Part shown: positions 32,460 through 41,564 of the stretch, piece by piece
Layout of the letters: each line of letters starts with the position of its first letter
Position numbering within the stretch: position 1 is the first letter of the stretch
Assembly (NCBI GenBank): GCA_016716305.1
Contig: JADJWP010000002.1
Location: forward strand, 804,501 to 868,500
DNA length: 64,000 nucleotides
DNA from: Chloracidobacterium sp.
GTDB lineage: Bacteria; Acidobacteriota; Blastocatellia; Pyrinomonadales; Pyrinomonadaceae
Direction of reading: 5' to 3'
Translations under genes and position numbers: made by a program
The notes under the pieces: model-generated
Databases searched by the model: none
Told to the model about the DNA's origin: nothing
Seen by the model: the letters and a program-made list of their open reading frames with translations, nothing else

Positions 32460-33854
32460 ATGTCAAACATACTGATCGTTGACGACGAACAAAGTTACAG
32501 ACAGCTTTTGAGCCTCGTATTCGAAGGTGACGGCCATGTCGTTCGAACCGCGAACAACGGCCGCGAGGCAGTCGAGGTCCTGCGAAACGAACCGGCCGAT
32601 CTCATCATTTCGGATGTCAAGATGCCTGACATGGACGGCATCGAAATGCTCAGGGTCGTACGAGAAACGATGCCGGATGTTGGCGTTGTCTTCATGACCG
32701 CGTTCGCCTCGGTCGAAACGGCCCGCGAGGCCTTTAAGCTCGGGGCCGACGATTTTGTAACGAAACCCTTTGACGTCGAAGAGCTGAAACTGATCGTCAA
32801 AAAAACCCTTGAAAAACAGGCCTTGATCGACGAGAACCGGGCGTTCAAGCGGGCTCAGCGTGAACGCGGCAGCATCAAGAACATCGTCGGCAATTCGCAG
32901 AAGATGCAAGCCATCTTTCAGATGATCGAGACGGTCGCCGAAGTTCAGTCAACAGTTTTGATCTGCGGCGAAAGCGGCACGGGTAAGGAACTGGTCGCCC
33001 GAGCGATACATGACCTAAGCCCGCGGGCGGAACGTCCGTTCGTCTCGATCAATTGCGGTGCATTCACCGAGACCCTTCTCGAATCGGAACTCTTCGGTTA
33101 CATCAAGGGATCGTTTACCGGCGCCAACAGTAACCGCAAGGGCTTGTTCGAGGCAGCGAACAAAGGAACCATTTTCCTCGACGAGATCGGCGAAATGTCG
33201 CCTGCTATGCAGGTAAAACTGCTCAGGGTTTTGCAGGAGAGAAAAGTTCGTCCGGTCGGCGCGCACGAAGAAATATCGATCGACGCACGCGTCATCGCCG
33301 CGACAAATCGCGATCTGAAACAAATGTGTGCTGACGGAACGTTTCGAGAGGACCTGTTTTACCGCGTTTCGGTCATCCCGATCAATATTCCGCCGCTCCG
33401 CGAACGAAGCGAGGATATTCCAGAGCTTGTCGATCATTTCATCGGCAAATTTTGCGAACAAGCCGGACGAGATCTGTCGATCGCTCCGAAATCGATGCAA
33501 ATGCTTGAAAAATATGTATGGGGCGGAAATGTCCGCGAACTCGAGCACACTATCGAACGGGCAGTCGCACTCGAACGCGGCGATTGCATCCAGCCGGAAC
33601 GATTGCCGGACCATATCACAAATTACAACCCTGAGCGGATCAAGGCCGAATTTGACCTGCCCGATGACGGCCTGAATTTAACTGCACACCTCGAAAATTT
33701 GGAAAAGACCTATGTTATCGAGGCTCTGCGGAAGACCTCAGGAAATCAGACCCGTGCGGCCGACCTGCTGCAGATGCAGGTTCGATCGCTGCGTCATTTG
33801 CTTGATAAACACAACATCCGCAATCTTTCGGCCCAGATGCGAAACGGAGACTAA
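32460..33854 (+). CDS. pilR: PilR-like sigma-54-dependent response regulator
   Basis: Starting at ATG 32460 (MSNILIVDDEQSYRQLL) gives 464 residues. The receiver has acidic D8/D9, phospho-acceptor D52 (IISDVKMPDMDG) and the conserved lysine in DDFVTKPFD. The AAA+ domain has GESGTGKE at about 169-176, the sigma-54-contact loop as GSFTGA, FLDEIGEMSP for Walker B, and the arginine-finger region FREDLFYRVSVIPI. A Fis-type HTH ends the protein (NQTRAADLLQMQVRSLRHLL). It should activate the sigma-54 promoter found in front of the pilin gene. It lies about 95 bp after pilS. Confidence 0.9.
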   Translation: MSNILIVDDEQSYRQLLSLVFEGDGHVVRTANNGREAVEVLRNEPADLIISDVKMPDMDGIEMLRVVRETMPDVGVVFMTAFASVETAREAFKLGADDFVTKPFDVEELKLIVKKTLEKQALIDENRAFKRAQRERGSIKNIVGNSQKMQAIFQMIETVAEVQSTVLICGESGTGKELVARAIHDLSPRAERPFVSINCGAFTETLLESELFGYIKGSFTGANSNRKGLFEAANKGTIFLDEIGEMSPAMQVKLLRVLQERKVRPVGAHEEISIDARVIAATNRDLKQMCADGTFREDLFYRVSVIPINIPPLRERSEDIPELVDHFIGKFCEQAGRDLSIAPKSMQMLEKYVWGGNVRELEHTIERAVALERGDCIQPERLPDHITNYNPERIKAEFDLPDDGLNLTAHLENLEKTYVIEALRKTSGNQTRAADLLQMQVRSLRHLLDKHNIRNLSAQMRNGD

Positions 33855-33972
33855 GCCGTTCAGATCCGATCCTTGGTCTCGGGTCTGTTCGTTCACGTAA
33901 TTCCGCCCCGAACCGCCTCATAAACTCTCTAGCCCGTCCGCCTAACCGTCTTTTCTGAATAACCACGTCACC

Positions 33973-33989
33973 ATGACACTTTTTGTCAT
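33973..33989. promoter_or_regulatory. Inverted repeat, candidate PilR binding site
   Basis: ATGACA and TGTCAT form perfect arms around five bases, about 135 bp upstream of the sigma-54 promoter. That is the distance expected for an activator site used through DNA looping. TGTCA-type sequences resemble reported PilR sites in other bacteria; the link is inference. Confidence 0.4.
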
Positions 33990-34121
33990 CGGCCCGTTAC
34001 CAAAAACTGTTAGAAAAAAGGCATTTTATTCGACGTTTTTCCGACTCCCGATCGGCAAGAAAATCTCCTAACTAATGTAATATCAGTATTTACGGTTGTG
34101 TATACCTGGTATTCAATGTTG

Positions 34122-34137
34122 TGGCACGCTTCTTGTA
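34122..34137 (+). promoter_or_regulatory. Sigma-54 (-24/-12) promoter of the pilin gene
   Basis: TGGCAC, five bases, TTGTA match the sigma-54 consensus TGGCAC-N5-TTGCW with one mismatch. The GG-to-TG distance is the required one. It lies about 70 bp upstream of the pilin start and downstream of a PilR-like activator gene. Confidence 0.8.
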
Positions 34138-34207
34138 TCTAGGTATCTCGCCTGGGAAAGGTAGATAAGGACTTGAATCAAAAACTTTAGGAGATTGTGA
34201 ATTAGAA

Positions 34208-34726
34208 ATGAAAAATCAGAAAGGTTTCTCGCTTATAGAACTCTTGATCGTTGTGGTCATCATCGGTATCATCGCTGCGATCGCTATCCCGAACCTCCTT
34301 GCGGCACGCCGCTCGGCTAACGAAGGTTCAGCAATTTCGGCTCTGCGTACGCTTCATGGTGCACAGATGACGTACGGTGCAACTTCTGGTGCTGGTCAGT
34401 ATGCCGGTGCTCTTGCTAACGATGCTACCGGTTTGGCAGCACTCAACACCGCCGGCCTCGTTGATGGTCAGCTCGGTGCTGGTCTGAAGAGCGGTTACAC
34501 GTATGTTGGCGGCCGCGTTGCCGGTACCGCTGCTGCTCCTGCACAGTTCTGGTTCTCGACTGTTCCGCAGACGACGACCGGTGTAACACAGACTGGTACA
34601 CGCCGTTTCGGTATCGCTACTGACGGTGTTATCGTTTTCGACGCGACAGCCGCTACCCTGGGCAACCAGTTTGCTGATGTCGCAGCTATGGCTCCGGTTG
34701 CTCCGGTTACCGTTCTCGGCAACTAA
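34208..34726 (+). CDS. pilA: Type IV pilin (PilA-like)
   Basis: A 172-residue prepilin with a short basic leader and the peptidase site KG^FSLIELLIVVVIIGI: cleavage after G6, F7 becomes the methylated N-terminus and E11 is the conserved Glu5. The helix continues AIPNLLAARRSANEGSAIS. The globular part is Gly/Ala/Thr-rich without a cysteine pair, so the D-region disulfide loop of classical pilins is absent. Length suits a group A-like major pilin; a pseudopilin is the alternative. AGGAG precedes the start. The codon choice is T-ending and consistent, unlike the neighbours, as expected for a highly expressed gene. A terminator follows. Confidence 0.9.
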   Translation: MKNQKGFSLIELLIVVVIIGIIAAIAIPNLLAARRSANEGSAISALRTLHGAQMTYGATSGAGQYAGALANDATGLAALNTAGLVDGQLGAGLKSGYTYVGGRVAGTAAAPAQFWFSTVPQTTTGVTQTGTRRFGIATDGVIVFDATAATLGNQFADVAAMAPVAPVTVLGN

Positions 34727-34747
34727 TAGCATCCTTGCTTCTTAGAC

Positions 34748-34782
34748 AAAAGAGGAATCGAATTCGTTCGGTTCCTCTTTTT
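34748..34782 (+). terminator. Intrinsic terminator after the pilin gene
   Basis: AAAAGAGGAA and TTCCTCTTTT are complementary arms around a 14-base loop, ending in T-residues. It lies about 20 bases after the stop codon and should isolate the pilin transcript from the ABC genes. Confidence 0.8.
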
Positions 34783-34965
34783 CGTTCCCCTGACCCGGAC
34801 TTCGGCACGAGCTCCGGCTCGAGCCACGGCTGCGGCAAAGACACGTCGCGTACCGAGCCCGAACAGATCGAAAAACTCGGCAGTTGATGTTAGAATCATT
34901 TCGACCTGAATTGACGGGTCATCATCCGAATTCTTCCGGATGGCCAGTTAAGTCCAAACCGAAAA

Positions 34966-35739
34966 ATGTTCGCTCAGATAGCAGCCATATCCGGCAATAC
35001 GTTCCGCGAGGCGATCCGCGACCGCATCCTATACAACCTCGTTCTCTTCGTTCTGCTGATCACGGCCTGTGCCATACTGCTTGGTGAATTGACAGACGGA
35101 CAAGAGGCTCGAACGATCGTCAACATCGGATTGACGGCCATGCTTGTATTCGGAACCTTCATTGCGATCTTCGTTGGTGTAGGGCTGGTTTCGAAAGAGA
35201 TCGAAAAGCGGACGGTCTTCGCGATCTTTGCAAAACCAGTTAAGCGAAGCGTCTTTATCGTCGGAAAATACCTTGGTCTTTGTCTAACTCTATTGGTTAA
35301 CGTTCTGATAATGGGATTTGGTGTCACGCTCGCTTTGGTATATGTCGGCGGCACATCGCTGGTAGCAAGTATTTGGCCGGCCATCTATCTGATCTTTCTC
35401 GAACTCGCCATAATAACTGCCGTCGCCATCGTCTTTTCGTCATTTTCGTCACCTTCGCTATCGGCGCTTTTGACCTTTTTTGTCTTCGTTATCGGGCATC
35501 TCAGCTCGTCGCTTCGCGATCTCGGACAAGCGATGGGCTCTGCATTCGCACGTTTCGTGCTGGACGCGATCTTTTTCATGATGCCGAACCTCTCGCTATT
35601 CAGTTTTCGAACCGAGGCCGCTAACGGCATAACGCCGAACAACGAAATGATCTTTGGCGGCACAGCATACGCCGTCGTCTATATCCTGATCCTGATCACA
35701 ATTACCATTGTCATTTTCAGTCGGCGAAACTTTAAATGA
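34966..35739 (+). CDS. ABC-2 type transporter permease
   Basis: A 257-residue protein with six hydrophobic segments. The N-terminus (ISGNTFREAIRDRILYNLVLF) and the motif VSKEIEKRTVFAIFAKPV are typical of ABC-2 permeases of the NosY/natB-like group. The last helix ends in a basic tail (FSRRNFK). It should pair with the ATPase at 36724 as an exporter; the substrate is unknown. The three genes 34966-37689 are closely packed (36 and 6 bp gaps), with a TPR protein between permease and ATPase. Confidence 0.85.
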   Translation: MFAQIAAISGNTFREAIRDRILYNLVLFVLLITACAILLGELTDGQEARTIVNIGLTAMLVFGTFIAIFVGVGLVSKEIEKRTVFAIFAKPVKRSVFIVGKYLGLCLTLLVNVLIMGFGVTLALVYVGGTSLVASIWPAIYLIFLELAIITAVAIVFSSFSSPSLSALLTFFVFVIGHLSSSLRDLGQAMGSAFARFVLDAIFFMMPNLSLFSFRTEAANGITPNNEMIFGGTAYAVVYILILITITIVIFSRRNFK

Positions 35740-35775
35740 CATCCGATCGGCAATAAGGCGAGCGGTCTCAGTTAA

Positions 35776-36717
35776 ATGAAGCACAGCAACGCAAATGTTA
35801 TATTTTCGCTTTTGCTTATTGCGGCAGGATTTGCGGTCGTCGCGTTTCTCAGTTCTTTCGTCGAGCAGCGGCGAGTAAAGGTCCCTGCGGGATACGAGGA
35901 TACCGACCTTGCTCTCGAAGGCAAGCGGCTAAAGGGTTGGGCACTTGGCACCGAAGGCCTGCTTGCGGATTGGTATTGGATGAGTTCGTTGCAGTACATT
36001 GGCGGCAAGATCGTTCGAAGCGAAGCTGAGACGATAAATCTCGAGGATCTTCGCCCGCTTAATCCTCGGTTGTTGTATCCGCTTCTTGATAATGCGACCG
36101 ACCTCGACCCACGTTTCATGGCCGCTTATTCTTACGGAGCGAGCGTCTTGCCTGCCGTCGACCCGTCGCTTGCGATCAAACTGACAGAGAAGGGCATCGC
36201 GAACAACCCTTCGGCGTGGCGACTTTATCAATATCTTGGCTACATTTATTGGAGATTGAAAATGTATGAAAAAGCGGCCGAGACCTATGAGGCCGGTTCG
36301 CGAATCGCCGGTTCCGGCACCTTCATGCGGCAAATGGCCGCGGCAATGCAAACCGAAGGCGGCAGCCGAGATACGGCCCGGGCAATCTACTCCCAGATTC
36401 TAGCTGAAGCCGAAGATCAATCGTCACGGGATAATGCCCAATTACGATTGCTTGAGCTGGATTCGCTCGAGGAACGCGAGGCCGTGAATAAGCTCCTCGA
36501 TGACCACAAAAGAAAAAATGGGACGTGCATCGATCGCGTTTCTGAGATCTTTGGAGGGTTGCGTGAGCTTCGATCACCCAAAGTCCGCAACATTAGGATA
36601 GACAAGAATAACCAACTGATCGACCCGGCCGGAACGCCTTACCGCCTCGATAACGAACGCTGTACGCTCGAACTCGGGACCGGATCGCCGATACCACGAA
36701 GCGTCCCGAATCAGTAA
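35776..36717 (+). CDS. Membrane-anchored TPR-like protein in the ABC operon
   Basis: A 313-residue protein with one N-terminal membrane helix (about 8-27) and a helical repeat region (about 95-225; IANNPSAWRLYQYLGYIYWRL, MYEKAAETYEAGSRIAG) of the TPR type. The N-terminal segment LEGKRLKGWALGTEGLLADWYWM and the C-terminal strands (IDKNNQLIDPAGTPYRLDNE) are not part of a repeat. It presumably faces the periplasm and could bind the exporter's cargo or partner. Position between permease and ATPase genes implies a common function. Specific role unknown. Confidence 0.7.
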   Translation: MKHSNANVIFSLLLIAAGFAVVAFLSSFVEQRRVKVPAGYEDTDLALEGKRLKGWALGTEGLLADWYWMSSLQYIGGKIVRSEAETINLEDLRPLNPRLLYPLLDNATDLDPRFMAAYSYGASVLPAVDPSLAIKLTEKGIANNPSAWRLYQYLGYIYWRLKMYEKAAETYEAGSRIAGSGTFMRQMAAAMQTEGGSRDTARAIYSQILAEAEDQSSRDNAQLRLLELDSLEEREAVNKLLDDHKRKNGTCIDRVSEIFGGLRELRSPKVRNIRIDKNNQLIDPAGTPYRLDNERCTLELGTGSPIPRSVPNQ

Positions 36718-36723
36718 TACTCT

Positions 36724-37689
36724 ATGGACCACATTGTCGAGATCGACCATCTGTCAAAGAACTACGAGACCGGATTCTGGACAAAGAAACACGTCCGAGC
36801 TCTCGACGACCTTTCGTTGAGTATTGCTCCGGGCCAGATCTTCGGCTTTCTCGGCGGCAATGGCGCCGGTAAGACGACGACGATCAAGATTCTCATGGGT
36901 CTCTTGTTCCCGACATCCGGCACCGCCAGGATCCTCGGTCGCGACATATCGGATACCGCGATGCACTCGCATATCGGCTATTGCCCCGAGAACCCATATT
37001 TTTACGACTACCTGACAGCCTACGAGCTGATGGATTATTTTGGCCGCCTGCTTGGGCTCGCACCGGCAGCACGAAAGCAGAAGACCGAAGAACTTTTGAC
37101 CAAGGTCGGAGTGGAAGAAAGGAGTTGGAACAAGCAGCTTAGAAAATTCTCGAAAGGAATGCTGCAGCGGGTCGGGCTTGCGCAGTCGCTTATCAACGAG
37201 CCTGAGATCGTATTCATGGATGAGCCGATGAGCGGTCTTGACCCCGTCGGCCGGCGCGAGATACGCGAGCTTATTGCCGGGCTACGCGACCACGGAACGA
37301 CCGTCTTTATGTCGACGCACATCCTTTCTGACGTCGAGGCGCTTTGCAGCGAAGTTGCGATCCTCCGAAACGGTCGTTTGGCCGCTACCGGACGTCTGAG
37401 TGATCTAATGGTAGAAAGCGAGGGTGCCCGAGCATTCGAAATTATTGCCGGCGGAATAGCCACGGACGTGATCGCAGGTGCAGCAGCCGGGTTGCCAGGT
37501 TCGCGCGTTTTCTCAAAACCGAATGGAACTTGTATCGAGATTCTAGGCGAGGATCAGATCGGTGCGGCGATAGATGTCGTTCGCAATGCCGGCGGACGGA
37601 TCATTTCCGTAAATCCGGTAAAACAATCGCTTGAAGAGCTGTTTGTCGAGAAAAGCAGCAATGCTTCCGAAGATCGCCCGGTGAGCTAG
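36724..37689 (+). CDS. ABC transporter ATP-binding protein
   Basis: A 321-residue ATPase with Walker A GGNGAGKTT (44-52), signature FSKGMLQRVGLAQ, Walker B IVFMDEPMSGLDP and the switch His in STHILSD. After the nucleotide-binding domain, about 100 residues (from about 220) resemble the C-terminal extension common in ABC-2 ATPases. It powers the permease at 34966 two genes upstream. The start codon lies six bases after the TPR gene's stop. Export substrate unknown. Confidence 0.9.
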   Translation: MDHIVEIDHLSKNYETGFWTKKHVRALDDLSLSIAPGQIFGFLGGNGAGKTTTIKILMGLLFPTSGTARILGRDISDTAMHSHIGYCPENPYFYDYLTAYELMDYFGRLLGLAPAARKQKTEELLTKVGVEERSWNKQLRKFSKGMLQRVGLAQSLINEPEIVFMDEPMSGLDPVGRREIRELIAGLRDHGTTVFMSTHILSDVEALCSEVAILRNGRLAATGRLSDLMVESEGARAFEIIAGGIATDVIAGAAAGLPGSRVFSKPNGTCIEILGEDQIGAAIDVVRNAGGRIISVNPVKQSLEELFVEKSSNASEDRPVS

Positions 37690-37715
37690 AGCAGCGAATG
37701 TACTGCGTGACGGGG

Positions 37716-38231
37716 TCAAACTCCGCCCGATTCGGTTCGGATCGCCGTTACGCGCCAGCGTATGTTTGCCCGGTCGTCATCGCGTTTGAAACCATCGATA
37801 CTCAGGGTCACGGGTATCGTGCTGTCAGGCTCGAGCCGCGGTTGTTGAGTCGGAACCACGACACGTTTTTCCTTAACGACCGCGTTGAATTGATCGACGA
37901 CCGAGACGTTCACCTCAAGCCCGTTGATCATTCTTGTGCCCTTGTTCCGGATCTTCCCGACGATGAACATCGATATCGAGCCAAATGGGTTGGGAGACTG
38001 AACGGTATCGGGGCTTGTCGAGATGATGATGTCCTTTGTCAGCAGTTCGAATTCCGGAGAACCTTCACGAAACGAACCCTCCAGAACCGCAACCCTCTGA
38101 TCATCCATTGACGGACGCAAAGAGAAGAACCATACCCCGACGACGAGCAGCAATAGTCCAATAACACCGCCGATGATAAATCCCGTGTAGTTTCGAGGAG
38201 GCTTCTGACCATGTTGGAGCAATGTATCCAT
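37716..38231 (-). CDS. Single-pass membrane protein with beta-sandwich domain, unknown
   Basis: A 171-residue protein. A short cytosolic tail is followed by one strong membrane helix (about 18-37, FIIGGVIGLLLLVVGVWFF) and an extracytoplasmic beta-rich domain. Segments such as SISMFIVGKIRNKGTRMINGLEVNV and STIPVTLSIDGFKR resemble FxLYD-type domains, in which a hydrophobic pattern of alternate strands is conserved. No catalytic residues. It is divergent from priA with 78 bp between and convergent with the ABC ATPase. Function unknown. Confidence 0.6.
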   Translation of the reverse strand: MDTLLQHGQKPPRNYTGFIIGGVIGLLLLVVGVWFFSLRPSMDDQRVAVLEGSFREGSPEFELLTKDIIISTSPDTVQSPNPFGSISMFIVGKIRNKGTRMINGLEVNVSVVDQFNAVVKEKRVVVPTQQPRLEPDSTIPVTLSIDGFKRDDDRANIRWRVTAIRTESGGV

Positions 38232-38309
38232 ACAGGTATTTGATGCAATTTAGACAACCGATTCGACAAAAAGTTCCAATAGGTTATCATTTCGGAAACC
38301 CATTTCGAA

Positions 38310-40793
38310 ATGCCCGTCGACCACGAAAACACCACTGACGAACAGCTCTACGTCGAGGCAGCCCTGCCGCTGCCGATCCGGAGGACGTTCACCTACCGCG
38401 TCCCAAACAGATATGGTGACGAAATATGGCTAGGTAGCCGGCTGCTCGTGCCGTTTGGCAAACGAACGCTTACGGGTTATGCGGTCGCTATACATCGCGG
38501 GCTCGATCACGATGCCGGGGTCGCAGCTGATTCGGTCAAGGACATCATTGAGGTCATCGACAATGATCCGCTGATAAATGCCGAGATACTCGATCTTACG
38601 CTTTGGACGGCAGATTATTACGCGGCATCCTGGGGCGAAGTTCTGAAAGCTTCGCTGCCCGCAGGCATCAATGCAACGGTCGAACGCGTATACCGGATCA
38701 CCGCGTCCGGCCGCGAACGGCTTGAAGAAGAACGTGACAGCACACGGTTGAGCCAAAGATTGCTTCAATATCTCAGCGAGAATCCTGAAACGACGATCCG
38801 CCGACTTGCTCGCGAGTTCACTGAAAGATCGTTGAAAGGTGCGGTCCGCGAACTCGAACGTGATGGCCTCATTAACGCAGCCGATCAGGCCGTGGCAACA
38901 AAGGTAAAGCCAAAGCTCCGAAAGGCCGTACGGTTGCTGGACGGCGGGTCTCCGGCGGACACAAAGCCGCTGAGCGAAATGCAGCAAAAGGTGGTCGATA
39001 CGCTCAAAGTCGCGGGAGGCGAAATGCTCTTCACCGACCTGTTGGAGAAAGCCGACATTGGGGCATCGCCGATCAGTACACTTGCTCGCCGTGGTCTCTT
39101 GGAGATCTCGGTCCAGGAGGTTCGTCGCGATCCGCTTGAGCCGGCGGAGCTTTTAGCCGATCCCCCGCTGAGCTTGAATCCCGGGCAGAGCTTCGTCCTT
39201 AACAGGATCGAAAAGTCGCTCAACAGCGGCGAATACCGCGGATTCCTTCTTCACGGCGTAACCGGCAGCGGGAAGACCGAAGTCTATATCAGGGCGATGC
39301 GTTCGGCCTTGAACGACGGCCGGTCGTCGTTGATGCTTGTGCCGGAGATCGCCCTTACGCCTGTCTTCTCGCGCCGTCTGCAGGCCGTTTTTGGCAGCGA
39401 CGTCGCGATATTGCACTCAAATCTCTCACCCGGAGAACGCTTTGACGAATGGAGGCGAATTCGCTCGGGCGACGCTCGGATCGTCATCGGCACTCGCTCG
39501 GCCGTGTTTGCGCCGCTCGCAGACATTGGACTCGTGATCGTCGATGAGGAACATGATTCGTCATACCGGCAGAACGAAGCTCCGTTTTACAACGCACGCG
39601 ATGTTGCCGTCGTCCGTGCCAACAAGGCAGGCGCGGTGATAGTCCTCGGTTCGGCGACACCCGCACTCGAGACCTTCCACAACGCCAAACGTGGCAAATA
39701 CGAGTATTTGCAGCTTCAAAACCGCATCGGTGACAGGCCGCTCGCGGCCGCCGAGCTTATCGACATGCGGGCAGTATTTCGTAAGGCGGGAAAGGATGTC
39801 GTCTTCTCACCTCAGTTGCTCGATGCGATCCGCGATACGTATCGAAAGGGCGAGCAGTCGATCGTGTTGCTCAATCGACGCGGATTCTCGTCGTTCGTCT
39901 TGTGTCGCTCATGCGGCGAAAGCCTGCGGTGCAAAAACTGCGACATCACGATGACCTATCATAAGATCGATCGGCGCCTGGTCTGCCATTACTGCAATCA
40001 CACCGTCGCTACGCCGACGGAATGCCCGTTTTGTCATAGCGAATATCTGTACTTTATCGGCCAGGGGACCGAAAAACTCGAAGAACTTCTGAACCGGATA
40101 TTTCCTGAAATGCGGATCGCACGAGTTGACCGCGACACGATGCAGCGTAAGGGCGAAATATCGAAGACGCTGTTTGCTTTCGACCGCGGTGAGATCGACA
40201 TGCTCGTCGGGACTCAGATGCTCGCTAAGGGTCACGATTTCCACAACGTGACTCTCGTCGGGGTCGTGTCGGTCGATACGGGCCTCGGACTTCCCGATTT
40301 TCGCTCGGCCGAGAGGACGTTTCAGCTTATCACGCAGGTCGCCGGACGCGCCGGACGCGGCCAGCTTCGCGGAACCGTGCTGATACAGACCTATTATCCG
40401 GAACATTACGCCTTGCGATTCGCTGCGGCCCAGGATTATGAAGGTTTCTATAACGAGGAGATAAAATTTCGCGAGAGGTTGAGCTATCCGCCATTTGTCG
40501 CGATCGCTTCGATCATGATCAAACACAAAGACCGCGAATATGCGATGAAGAGTGCATCGATCCTTCGCTCCGCCCTCGACGACGCAAACCCCGACCGTCA
40601 GATCAGGATCTTGGGCCCGGCACCGGCATCGATCGGAAAGATCAAGAACGAATATCGCATTCAGCTGATATTGAAGTCGGCTAACCGCAGATCGCTCAGG
40701 GACACGCTAGACGCTGCGCTCGCCCGAGCCGAGACGAGCGGATGCGACCGAAGGATCGTACAGATCGAGATCGACCCCGTCGATCTGATGTAG
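38310..40793 (+). CDS. priA: Primosomal protein N' (replication restart helicase PriA)
   Basis: An 827-residue superfamily 2 helicase. An N-terminal DNA-binding domain (about 1-105) and a winged-helix part (about 130-275) precede Walker A GVTGSGKT (316-323) and the DEEH box (412-415). Zinc-binding cysteines lie in CRSCGESLRCKNCD and CHYCNHT...CPFC. Helicase motifs continue with LVGTQMLAKGHDF and TQVAGRAGRG. It recognises stalled forks and reloads the replicative helicase. No fmt/def neighbour is present, unlike in many genomes. Confidence 0.95.
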   Translation: MPVDHENTTDEQLYVEAALPLPIRRTFTYRVPNRYGDEIWLGSRLLVPFGKRTLTGYAVAIHRGLDHDAGVAADSVKDIIEVIDNDPLINAEILDLTLWTADYYAASWGEVLKASLPAGINATVERVYRITASGRERLEEERDSTRLSQRLLQYLSENPETTIRRLAREFTERSLKGAVRELERDGLINAADQAVATKVKPKLRKAVRLLDGGSPADTKPLSEMQQKVVDTLKVAGGEMLFTDLLEKADIGASPISTLARRGLLEISVQEVRRDPLEPAELLADPPLSLNPGQSFVLNRIEKSLNSGEYRGFLLHGVTGSGKTEVYIRAMRSALNDGRSSLMLVPEIALTPVFSRRLQAVFGSDVAILHSNLSPGERFDEWRRIRSGDARIVIGTRSAVFAPLADIGLVIVDEEHDSSYRQNEAPFYNARDVAVVRANKAGAVIVLGSATPALETFHNAKRGKYEYLQLQNRIGDRPLAAAELIDMRAVFRKAGKDVVFSPQLLDAIRDTYRKGEQSIVLLNRRGFSSFVLCRSCGESLRCKNCDITMTYHKIDRRLVCHYCNHTVATPTECPFCHSEYLYFIGQGTEKLEELLNRIFPEMRIARVDRDTMQRKGEISKTLFAFDRGEIDMLVGTQMLAKGHDFHNVTLVGVVSVDTGLGLPDFRSAERTFQLITQVAGRAGRGQLRGTVLIQTYYPEHYALRFAAAQDYEGFYNEEIKFRERLSYPPFVAIASIMIKHKDREYAMKSASILRSALDDANPDRQIRILGPAPASIGKIKNEYRIQLILKSANRRSLRDTLDAALARAETSGCDRRIVQIEIDPVDLM

Positions 40794-40816
40794 CGGGGCC
40801 GATATTTCGCGATCGG

Positions 40817-41428
40817 TCAATTCACCGCCCGCGAACTTAGCTCAGCCTGCCGAAATTTGATCTGAGCATAGATCTCCTGAAGCGAGATCTTGCAATTGAT
40901 GGAATCGAGTGAGACAACGTCGTCGCGTTCGTTGTAGATGCGATAGATCCACTGTTTTTGATTTTGTCGGGCGTAGTGCTCGATCCGCATCTCGTCCCGT
41001 TTTATCAGCAGGCATTCCTTGATGCTGTCGGTCTCCAGAAAGCTCTCTAGCTTCTTCGTCTTGCCTGAGGTGTCGGTGCCGTTCGAGAACACATCAACGA
41101 CGAGCGTCGGATTTGTCAGGACATCGATGTTCGCGTCGGCAAACGACGGTTCGCCGCTGACGACGACGAGATCAGGGCAGCACGAGAAATTGTTCCGCAG
41201 CTTTACACGCATGTTGCTGATGTATATCTCGCACTTGTGTCCATGCATCCGGCTGCCGATCGCGATCGCCGTATTTGAAACGATCAGATTGTGCCAGCGG
41301 TCTGCTCCCGGACGGCCGACGGCCGAACCATTCGAATTATCACCGCGATGAGCGATCTGACGATCAGATCCAACGATATCCTCTCGTGAGCCAGCTCGCG
41401 CGGACTGTGTGACGGCCTTTTCGTTCAT
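40817..41428 (-). CDS. Uma2-like (DUF820, PD-(D/E)XK fold) protein
   Basis: A 203-residue protein whose core follows the Uma2 pattern: a helix with HNLIVSNTAIAIGSRM, strand CEIYISNMRVKL, CCPDLVVVSGEP with the active-site Asp, then NPTLVVDVFSNGTDTSGKTKKLESF with Asp and Lys where most members have ExS...K. The usual N-terminal domain (a MTxEExLxLxxxSDxRYE-like start) is missing and is replaced by about 45 low-complexity residues. Uma2 proteins are restriction-endonuclease-like, often in many copies in cyanobacteria and acidobacteria; biological role unclear. It may be partly degraded. Confidence 0.65.
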   Translation of the reverse strand: MNEKAVTQSARAGSREDIVGSDRQIAHRGDNSNGSAVGRPGADRWHNLIVSNTAIAIGSRMHGHKCEIYISNMRVKLRNNFSCCPDLVVVSGEPSFADANIDVLTNPTLVVDVFSNGTDTSGKTKKLESFLETDSIKECLLIKRDEMRIEHYARQNQKQWIYRIYNERDDVVSLDSINCKISLQEIYAQIKFRQAELSSRAVN

Positions 41429-41564
41429 ACTGCTTATAACTCCAATTGAATTGAAACTTCGAACAGGTCTGCGGGCAACAGAGGGTGGAAGCTTTGCTCG
41501 GGGAAAAATTGTCTGTTAAAAATAGTGTTGCATATCGGTCGACTCTATTTCAAGGACAATCTTT

